Shown: positions 37,270-46,812 of the stretch, piece by piece | Layout of the letters: the number at the start of each line of letters is the position of its first letter | Numbering within the stretch: the first letter of the stretch is position 1 | Translations under genes and position numbers: made by a program | Notes under the pieces: model-generated | What the model was told of the DNA's origin: nothing | What the model saw: only the letters and a program-made list of their open reading frames with translations | The model's database searches: none | Origin: Gnetum montanum | Taxonomy: Eukaryota; Streptophyta; Gnetopsida; Gnetales; Gnetaceae | DNA length: 64,000 nucleotides | Direction: 5' to 3' | NCBI GenBank assembly: GCA_015680685.1 | Contig: MNCI01020421.1 | Span: 217,176-281,175, forward strand

Positions 37270-37615
37270 TGAACCCAGTTTTAGGTCCTAGTAGATTGTC
37301 GGTTGTGCTAGTTTAAGGTCCTAGTAGACCATTGTGCTAGTTTATCATCATAGTATATAGTAGTTGGCTAGTTTAAGGTCATAGAAGACCATGCTATGGG
37401 TGCTAGTTTAATGTCATAGCCCAAGGACATTCTATGCTAGTTTAACATCATAGCAGATGGTTTGTGCTAGTTTAATGTCATAACAGATAATCTGTGCTGG
37501 TTCCACATCATAACGAATGATCTGTGCTAGTTTAACATCATAGTGGACATTCTATGCTAGTTTAACATCATAGCAGATGATCTCTACCAGTTTAATGTCA
37601 TAGTAGATGTTCGTC
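37270..37615 (-). repeat. 30-bp minisatellite of the right minus-strand element
   Basis: Clear 30-bp units at 37,441-37,615. On the plus strand they read TTTAACATCATAGCAGATGG plus ten bases, repeated six times with period 30. The complement carries the TGATGTTAAACTAGCA core seen throughout the window. Confidence 0.85.
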
Positions 37616-37689
37616 TTACCTTGCTTTTGTTGTCAATGTGATAATGCATGTTAAATGTAGTATGGATTTAAGTACAAGTGGTTAACAGG

Positions 37690-40600
37690 ATTGGAAAACT
37701 CATTTCCATCTAGATTAGTGAGCTTGAAGGCTCCATTGTCATATGCCTTAGTAACCAAAAAAGGCCCTTCCTAGTTGGCTGAGAATTTGTTCATGGGTTT
37801 GCAGATGACCTTGAGGACTAGGTCCCCTTTCTTGATTAGGCATTGATGTTGATTATGAAAGTTCTTTTACCATTGCTTCTCATGGTGCCACTCTATATGA
37901 TCAAGCATTTGTATGTACTCTTCCTCCATAGAGTCGAGGTTAATGGTTCTCAACTCATTATTCTAAGCCTCAGCCATGAAGATTAAGAGGATCATGCAGA
38001 GTGACAGGACTTGTAATTCAAGAGGCAACAGTACTTCAAATCCGTACACAAGACTATATGGAATTTTAAGTATTGTAGTTCTACATGTCATACAGTAGGC
38101 CCATAGTGTGTAGACTAATTATTCATGCCATTGTTGCTTACTATTGTTAAGCATCTTCTTCAGGAGGTTGACAATGAATTTATTTGTTACCTTTGCTTAG
38201 TCATCTGGCTTAGGGTAGTAAGGTAATGAAAAGGGGTGTTTGATGCCAAGGTTTTTATAGAAGGCTTTAGTTTCTACACTACTAAATTGTTGCCTATTGT
38301 CTATGACTATAGTCATGGGGAGACCAAATTGGATCACTATGTTGTCAAGAATGAATTTGCAAACTTGCTGAGATGTTGTCTTCCAAAGGGGAATAGCTTC
38401 TAACCACTTCATGAAATGCTTAGTTCTGGTAATAATGAAGTTGTGTCCTATTGAATACTTTCATGTTATAGATCCTATGATGTCCAACCCCCAACGTTGG
38501 AATGGCCATGTCATTTGGGTAGTGTGTAGTTCACTAGGTGACACATACATTAGGTTCTCATGCCACTAACACACATCACATGTGTTGATGTTGGAGACAC
38601 AATTGCACTCCACGTAAGGCCAGTAGTACCCTAGATGTCTAATTTTTGCTGCCATTTCCCTGAGAGCTATATGACCCCCACATAGTCCCTCATGGAGTTG
38701 GTCAACAATATTTTGTGCTTCCCTATTGCTAACACAAGTTAATAGTACCATGTCATAAGATCTACGACATAAGGTACTGTCACCTATGAGGAGGTATTGC
38801 TGTAATCATTTTTGCACTATGTCCTTTTGAGCATATGTTAAGTTTTATGTGGGCTCTCCCTATTGGAGGTATGTCTTGATGTTTTCATACCATTCCTGGG
38901 CATGAGGTGTACTTACAAATGCAATACTTGTTATGTGGATTATAGGTTTAGTGAAATCCACTATTGAAGCAGGCAAAGTAGAGAACATATTTGTGAATAC
39001 ACTTAAGGCTAAAGTAGCTAGTGTATCAACTATGCCATTTTTTTTTGCAAGGGATATATTGGACATCTATGGTTGCAAATTTTTTCAATAAGTGCTTTGC
39101 TAGATGACAATAAGGTTTTAGGTGTTGTGCTTTATAGGCATAAACTTCTATGACTTTGTTAATGAGTAGCTATGAATCATATTGAATTATGATATTTTGG
39201 ATCCCTAATTCTTGAGCTAATAGAATGCCTCTAAGGAGACCTTAGTATTCTGCCATGTTTCTTGTACAAAGAAACAGAAAGTGGTATGTAAAGGGTCGGA
39301 TCTCTCAAAAGGGAAATGTGATAATTGTAGCGGCACTACCACCTTGTGTGGTTGAAGCATCATCAAAATGTAAAATGACCTCAAAATTGATAGGTACCTG
39401 GCTTACACTACTAACATGCCCATCTAAGAATTATGGATCTATCGTTGCATGATCATCTATGGATGAAGCCATAAGTTGCATGGCTATTGCTTGACCCTTT
39501 GTGGGTGACTATGCTATGTAATGTAGGTCAAACTCTATGATTATTTCCTTCCATATTGCTATTCTACTACTTTCATATATGTTTGTTGTTATATCCCTAA
39601 ATATGTTACTCTTGAAAATGACATTGACTTAACTGTGGAAGAGGTAATGTCTTCATTTTTTAAGCACAAAGACTAAGGCAAGATAGTTTTTCTCTATATC
39701 ATTGTATTTTTCCTTGTGTGCTATTAGTGCATAACTTAGGTAGTAAACAAAAATTTTAGAACCATCATCTCTCTTTTGAAAACATAGGGAAGTGATGGAT
39801 GTATCCAAGGTTGCAAGGTAGATGTAGAAATGCTTATCTATTTGTAGAGGATAGATGGTTGGAAGGTGAACCAACTCCTTTTTCAAGTTGTCAAGTGCCT
39901 CTTGGCATTGATCTATCCACTCAAAGTTGACTTCATTTTTGAGAAAATTTTGCATTGGTTGTAGCTTATTAGTCAACCTTATGATAAACCTATGTAAAAA
40001 TTATATTCTACCTTGTAATCCATGTAGCACCTTAAGGTTTGTTGGTGGTGCTATTTTGATAATAGCCTTGACCTTTGTTGAGGTCTACACATATTCCTAT
40101 TTCTGATACTACAATGCGTAGCATGTGGCTAGTTTTAATGTTGAAGACATGCTTTTTGGGATTAAGGTGAAGGTCATTCCTACAACAATGTTTAAATACA
40201 AGGTTCAAGTCATTTGCATGGTCATGAGCCATTTTGGACTTAACGGCTATGCCATCAACATAATCATTAAAACGTTTTAGAAGATAGTCACTAAAGATGT
40301 ACATCATTACATGTTGGTATGTTTCTCTGACATTATTTAAGCCAAAGAGCATCATTTTATAACAAAATGTCTCCTAGGGGATCATGAAAGTAGTAGCAAG
40401 TTTATGCTCTAGGTTGATGTGAATTTGGTTATACCCCAAGAACTTATCCATGAAGGACAACAAGGCATGACCAGCAATAGCATCAACAAGTTGGTCAATT
40501 CTAGGAAATGGGAAATCATCTTTGATGGTTTCCTTATTTAAATCTCAAAATTCTATTCAAATGCATATACCCCTAATTTTCTTAGGAATAATTAAGATGT

Positions 40601-40860
40601 TCAATACCTAGTCTGCATAGTCAACTACTCAGATGAAATCAGCTTGGTAAAGTTTAGTGACTTCATCATTGATGGCCAATGCATTTTCTAGCTTGATCGT
40701 TTGATCCTTTTGTTTGATTAGCTTAACATGTGTATCTAAGATAATGTTATGTTGTATTATATGTGGGTATAAGCCCAGCATATCCTTATAAGACCATGTG
40801 AACACTTTGACATTATCACTAAGAACTCTAGAGATGTTTTATTGAATTTGAGGCTCTAGT
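37690..40860 (-). pseudogene. pol: pol remnant (RT-RNase H-integrase) of the right minus-strand element
   Basis: Read from 40,860 downward. The RT entry segment reads GLYPHIIQHNIILDTHVKL; then come DDFPFPRIDQLVDAIAGHAL and the catalytic region SDYLLKRFNDYVDGIAVKSK, where the usual YVDD is YVDG, so the active site is lost. RNase H lies at 39,640-38,860. The integrase zinc domain at 38,751-38,566 reads LHEGLCGGHIALR and ends NTCDVC; the core at 38,412-38,197 keeps VIDNRQQF. The C-terminus near 37,840-37,690 has the GPF-type motif. Closely parallel to 30,180-33,300. No gag is present; the element is cut at about 41,320. Confidence 0.85.
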
Positions 40861-41321
40861 AAGAAACTAATTTTCAATGTTTTTGCCTCACCTATACATG
40901 TTTTTATAGGGACTTCTCAGTCACTAGACTAGCTAGAACATCCTCAGTCACATCACCTGCTTCTAAGTCTAGAGCTTGGACTAGATGTTCTACCTAGTCT
41001 AGTGACATCTTTAGGGATGCTACGTTGGTGTCATAAGGAGGTGGTTTGAAGTCCAAAATTTCTGTGTTTATGTGTCTCATGAGTCTGCCATAAGGTCTAG
41101 TCAAGGCTAAAGGCAACGGAGATTGTCGTATGTGCTCATTTTCTCAAGAGATCTTTCAAGAGAACTAGAAAAATGTCAAGAATTACCTATTTAATGAAGA
41201 AAAATGCATACAATAAGGAAGGTAATGTTATAAAAATTAATTATGTAATATCAAAAGTAATTTATTTATTTTTGTGTTCTTTGGCATGGCTTGTATAAGT
41301 CACAAAATTGCTAGTTTAAGG
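40861..41321 (-). other. Truncated 5' part of the right minus-strand element up to a head-to-head junction
   Basis: Homologous to 33,300-33,800, including one minisatellite unit (TTGCTAGTTTAAGG at 41,308-41,321). The minus-strand element then stops and the plus-strand protease segment begins with GTCCTAAAGTTTACC. No LTR, target duplication or gag lies at the break. Confidence 0.55.
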
Positions 41322-41790
41322 TCCTAAAGTTTACCATTGATAAGCTAGACCTAGTAGATGAAATCAAGCCAACCAAAGTCATGTGTCTAAAATCCTTCAA
41401 TGGATCATGGATCACTATTAGGGGAACAATCAACTTAGCTTTCATGGTAGGAGAGCAATTCACCACCAACACAAATTTCATTATCATAGAGGAGATGCCA
41501 AGCTTCAACCAGATCTTGGATAGACATTGGTTAGCTCAACTATAGGCCATCTCCTCTCCCATCTATCAAGAAATCCACCTTCCATATGAAGGTGATCAAG
41601 TTATCATCCATAGCGATAATGCCTCCTTTCTAGTTGTTCACAACATAGACATGGAGTAAGTGTTAGAGGTGGAGTTTCTTGGTGGTACACCTATGACAAC
41701 CAACACAATGCCTAAGGATAAAACATCTGAACAAGTGGTTGAAGCCAACAACCTCCTACAGGATCCCAAGCCTTCAATGCCCCCCTAATC
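41322..41790 (+). pseudogene. Retropepsin remnant, second copy of the left-edge locus
   Basis: A duplicate of 7-460, starting at almost the same base as the window's first feature. It keeps KVMCLKSFNGSW-like and GTINLAFMVGEQFTT-like phrases and the PHWLAQL-like end motif with stops. It lacks the catalytic Asp segment, which lies before the junction. Confidence 0.72.
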
Positions 41791-43630
41791 CACATACAAT
41801 TGGAAAGAAACTACATGACCAAGACTCTCCCTTGGCCAAAAGTTTGCTAAGTGTCTACTTACCCCTTGCCTCCATGAGCCATGCATTTACATTTTACCTA
41901 CTTTTCTAGTTTACACACTACTTTGCTTTATTTATGCATTTCTACTTTGTTTATGCATCCATCCACTTAGCTTATGCATTGCATTTGAAAAAAATAAAAA
42001 ACACATAAAAATAATAAAGAAACATAAAACTACAAAAACACATGGCATGAAAAGACCTCAAACTAGCCCAAAGCCTAGAATAGCCTGAAACTATCACTTT
42101 TTACATTGCTTTCATTTCATTCATGCATTTTAACTCTATTTATGATAAGTGCCACTTGATGTTTTTCTTCTAGTTGATTTTTGTAGGACCTTGCAAGCAC
42201 ATAGCAATGACTATGCATGCAGCATCACACATCACACAAACAAGGTAATGATTCATCTACCATGATGCAAAAAAATGGCACAGATAGTCTACTATGACTA
42301 TAAACTACCATAGATGGTCCTTGGATCATGATGTTAAACTAGCACAATAGCTCATCTACTATGACATTAAACAGGCACACAATAGTCTTCTAGGAGTATA
42401 AACTAGTACTCCACAATTTTTGAAGATCTTAAATGGGTTTGCACACTCATAGCATCATCGCCTCACATCATTTTACTAATTTTTTGAAGCACCTACCATC
42501 AGTGTCACTTTTGGAGGATTTGCAGCATTATCACCCTAGCACTTTCACTAGCTTCTTGAGCACTTGCAATTAGAACAACATTTTATGCATTTGCAACATC
42601 TTCACATCTAGCACTTGCAACATCTTCACATTTGTGATTTTCACTTGCATTTTTCATTTTGTGGTTTTCTTATCTTCTTGGAGTTGTGTTTGGAAGACAA
42701 GGCCTTAGAGGTGATTGTACAAAGATGCATCTCATCGTAGTGGCAATTCGTCACATCACTCTGATGTGCATGATTGGACTATTTCAGCCACTCAAGAGTG
42801 TACATTCACCTCATCCCATTATAGCCTATGAACATTCACTCCTTCATGCCAATAGCCTCTCATCCCCTACATACTCATGATTGCACATCCCTCTGATGCA
42901 TACACACTATGACATATATGACATTCTCCTCATGTCAATCATAGAATGCATGGAAAACATAATTCAACTTGTTCCATGGGAAGCCTCTATTATCTAGTCA
43001 AGGCCCAAGTGGATGTAACGTAACTCATCCTAGGGAGGAAACACCTATCTTATGGATGCGATGCAGTTGCATCAAAACAAAGCCCATCTACTCAATGGCC
43101 CACATCTTGTAGCTAGCAATCATTAGTAAGCTAAACATAATGAGGGTTCACCTTGTAGCAAAGCAAAGAAGAAAAAGCAAAAAGAAAAGAAATAAATATA
43201 AAAAAATGTAAAAAAGAAGAAGAATAATGGAAAAAAGCACATCCCTAAGTAAATTGACAATGCTATTGCTTCACAACTAGTTCAACATTGGATCAACTTT
43301 GACTCTCTCATGAGTACTTCGACAAGAGGTCAATGTTTCAAGGGCAAAACACTTTATGCCATGGTCATTGCTAGACATGCTAAATTTGTATCCTACATCA
43401 AGTTACACTATTTGCATTTTATTTCCTCTACTTGCATTTCATCTCCCTAGCACATTGCCTATACACTTTACCCCACCATACCCTTATCCACAACACTCTT
43501 GAGCATGATGAAATGAAACACAATCAGGTATCGACGAGTGATGATGGTGCCATGTTTGCTATGGTATTTTGCAATTCTTTGTTGACATATTTAGAGCCAC
43601 TCCTCTAGATATCAACAAAGAGGAGCCATT
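41791..43630 (+). other. 3' UTR of the duplicated old element
   Basis: Non-coding and homologous to 461-1,912. It includes minisatellite units at 42,290-42,420, an A/G-rich run at 43,155-43,235 and the polypurine tract near 43,614-43,630. The frame at 42,659-42,880 has no family resemblance. Confidence 0.6.
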
Positions 43631-44180
43631 AAAAGACCACAAAATCTTGGGTCTTGGCATCTTGACTGCAAATATGGCTACATGTCAAAATAGTGGCACT
43701 TTGCCAAAATTTTTCCAAGTGTTGAGTGTAGTCAACTCCAACTACTAGATTTTTAAAATGTTTCTAAGTGTCAAAATGATTACACTTTTTGGAAATTAGT
43801 CTAACTATCAAAACTTAACAAATTTTTCTAAGTGTTGGTGCCAGAAATGTTTCTAAGTGTTGGTGCACCAATGAGTGATGATGGTGCCATTTTTCTATGG
43901 TGTTTTGAAATTCTTTGTTGAAATCTCTCAAGCCACTCCTCTAGATATCAACAAAGAGGGGCCATTGAAACACCACAAAATATCAAGTCTTGGCATCTTA
44001 ACTGTGAATTTGACTAACTGTAAAAAAAGTGGAACTTTGCCAAAATTTTTCAAAGTGTTGAGTGTAGTAAGCCCCAACTACTAGGTTTGCAAAATTTTCT
44101 AAGTGCTATAATGATTGAACTTTCTGAAAATTTCTCTAAGTGTCAAAACTTGACAAATTTTTCTAAGTGTAGGTGCCACA
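43536..44180 (+). repeat. 337-bp tandem duplication spanning polypurine tract and LTR start
   Basis: GAGTGATGATGGTGCCAT begins both at 43,536 and at 43,873, an offset of 337 bp. Each copy contains the inverted repeat, the polypurine tract and the first ~240 bp of the LTR. The copies differ at many positions, so the duplication is old. The other copy of the locus (1,820-2,130) has a single unit. Confidence 0.8.
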
Positions 44181-45388
44181 CTCCCTAGCATAGCCAACGT
44201 ATCATGCATCAAGGCTTGTTTTGAAAAATTTTCTAAGTGTTAATAGTAGTTGTATGATAATATTTCTAAGTGCTTTGCTACACTCTCACTCTACTTGTTA
44301 TGATCTAGAGTATAGCTAGCATAGCACAATTTTCAGTGGTCAGTTTTGCCTAAGTGTCAAGTAAGAAGTTGTCAAGCTAGCTTAGCATGGAAGGGGCATT
44401 TGGTAAATTTTCTAACTCCTAAGGCTACTCCTCCTACTAAACTCTAGAGTGTAGCTAGCATAGCAAGAAGAAGGACTAAAATTTTGACTAGATTCTTCTA
44501 AGTGTCCATGCTACGTCTTATCCCCAGTCAGCATCCCATGTTTTGTGTGTATCATGGGATGAGTGTAGTAGCTAGCATTCCATGTGGAACATGTAACATG
44601 CAACAGGTCTAGCAGGCAACATCTTATGTTCCACATGTAACACAAGACAAGAAAAGTAGCCAAAGTTAGAAATTTTTTGAACTTTTTCTAGTTACCTCCA
44701 AATTTAGAAAATTTTCTAAATTTTACATGTGCTTCCAACTATTGCACTACCACATGGCACCTGATGTGCATTTTGGGCTACCCCTAGCCCTATAAATACC
44801 ACTTCATCCCAGTGTTTCAGGGGTTGCGCTTCCATTTTTGACCAGTTAGCCAGTTGGTACTTTTATTTGGCATTTGGCTTTTTGGCATCTTAGCACTTAG
44901 TTCTGTGGGAAAATGAGACCAAGAGCACACCACACTAGTAGAAAGGTAAAGTTGCACATCACATCCCACTACATCCTTATTATAGCCCTATAGAACAATA
45001 CATGGTACACTGCACTGACCAACTTGGTAGGCATGGTTCATCATGGTGAGTGCTAGACTTCATTGCCTGACACAACTAAGAGTATAATTATGCTTCCACT
45101 ATGTCTATTATACACTCCATACCTTCTAAGATCCTTTTAGATTTAACTATGTCCCCATTTGGGGTGGTGTTCCATTTCTCTCTCTTATTTCTAGCATTTT
45201 CTTGCATTTTCTTGCATTTTTCTTGTGTCTTGTCACACTTTTTTTATGTGTCTTCATGCTGTACTATGCTCAAGTGGTAGTCTCCATGGGTTGACACCCT
45301 TGTTTTGGTTAAAACCCTTGGCTCTGCTTGCCCTCATTCTCTAGCTATGCTCTACACTTAGCACTATGAAACACTACTTTGACACTTA

Positions 45389-45397
45389 ACAACATTT
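45389..45397. repeat. LINE target site duplication, left copy (ACAACATTT)
   Basis: Nine bases repeated at 48,756-48,764. The empty site CACTTAACAACATTTCACGT is present at about 52,166-52,185. Confidence 0.85.
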
Positions 45398-45762
45398 TTT
45401 TCGAGAGAATGTTTGGGATTGTATTACTGAAAGTATGGTACACGAGTATACAAGTACAAGCCGGGGGGGTCCAGGGGGGCCCACCCCGAAAGGGGGGGCC
45501 CGGAAACTCGCAAAAGATCAAACTCGGAGGACACCGAGCAGAGCCACCGAACCATAGACACAAACAGACCTCAAAACCTCAAAGACCCCCAAAAAACAAA
45601 AAAGGGGGGGGGTGGCACACCCCCAACACAAAAGAGAAAGGGGGAGAAGGGGGGGCTGTAACCCCAACAGAGGGAGGGCTGCGGCAGGGGGGGGATGAGG
45701 GGGGGGGGCTAGGGACGGGTTGGCAGCTGGTGACAGGCACACCAAGGTCGCTCCAACTCATG

Positions 45763-45969
45763 AAGCAGGTCCAGGATGGCATGATGCTCCTCGGTGTCCA
45801 CGAAGTTAGTGGCTTGCTGGAAACCCTGCATAAGAGCCTCGCACCTGCTTCGGTCCGCCGAGGAGTCCCCCGCATCAGGGTGGAATCTAGCGAACGTGCG
45901 TCGGACGTGTCGTCTGAGCTCCCCCCAGGAGCTCTCACAGCTAATGCCTAAAATGTTATACAAGAAGCA
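45763..45969 (-). other. J-domain (DnaJ-like) at the C-terminus of the LINE protein
   Basis: The translation on the minus strand contains helix I FLYNILGIS, helix II WGELRRHVRRTFARF, the HPD signature at 45,874-45,882 (FARFHPDAGD) and helix III ALMQGFQQATNFVD ending HHAILDLL. Order, length (about 69 residues) and the HPD loop match J-domains that recruit and stimulate Hsp70. A basic helix II face is present. The open frame of this segment is 45,709-46,143, but its first ~58 residues are out of frame with the coiled coil, and the true junction is a G7 run near 45,975. About 17 residues follow the domain before the stop. The J-domain call is strong; its role in the LINE is unknown. Confidence 0.8.
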
Positions 45970-46661
45970 CCCCCCCTCTGAGCCACTGGCGGGCACTTTG
46001 TTGATGTGCCCGGTCGAGCTGCTGTTGTCGTTACTCTTCTTCCTCCTATAGGCGTTCCTGTTCCTCCCGAGCCGCCGCCCCCTGAGCCTGACGGGCCGCC
46101 TCCTCCTGCCGCAGCTCCTTCCTAATTCGGGCTCGAAGCTCATCTGTGAGCTGGGCCCGTAGGGTCTCCATCATGAGGGCATGCTACCTGTTCAGCTATT
46201 GTGCCTGTTGCTGAAGCTAGGCTTTGTGGTTGGCACGCCATTCGGCCAGGGTCTCAGTCCACCGAGTCTCCGAAGTCTGTCGCTTGGCCTCCTGAGCCGC
46301 GGTGACCACCTATTGAAGCTGCGCCTCCCAATTCGGGGGGGAGCGTTGGGAGGGTCAGGCGAGGGGGTAGGATTGCGACGGAAGCGACCTCCCTAGGTAA
46401 GGTTGAGAACGGCCCGCCACCGTTGATTGGGCGGGGTGGAGGACGTGGGGGAAGTAGGGGGTATCAGCAAGGCTACCCCCAGCCGGGACAGAGGATGGGC
46501 CTGGTCCCCCCTGCCCCCCGTCCCCCACCACAGAGCTAAAATAAGCCCTGAGTGGTGCCCGTGCCGCTGAAGGTGGAGGGTCTCGAGGAAGAAATGCAGC
46601 ATGTTGACCGGGGTGCCATCCTTCAAGCACCTCAGGAAAGTAAAATGCAGCCCCTGGAGTT

Positions 46662-46812
46662 TGGAGACATTTCTCGACTGGACAAAAAAGTGTTCCACCA
46701 AGGCGACGGCGTGGGCCCAGAGGCGTGGGAGGGAGGNTGGAGACATTTCTCGACTGGACAAAAAAGTGTTCCACCAAGGCGACGGCGTGGGCCTAGAGGC
46801 GTGGGAGGGAGG
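46662..46812. other. Single N flanked by a 75-bp direct repeat (assembly artefact)
   Basis: The 75 bases before the N (46,662-46,736) reappear after it (46,738-46,812) with one mismatch. Collapsing the repeat and the N restores the LINE reading frame, which supports a failed contig merge and not a biological duplication. Confidence 0.85.

Noticed and set aside
45379-45951. Plus-strand 190-residue Gly/Pro-rich frame
   Set aside because: Antisense shadow of the LINE 3' UTR and J-domain; low-complexity homopolymers keep several frames open by chance.
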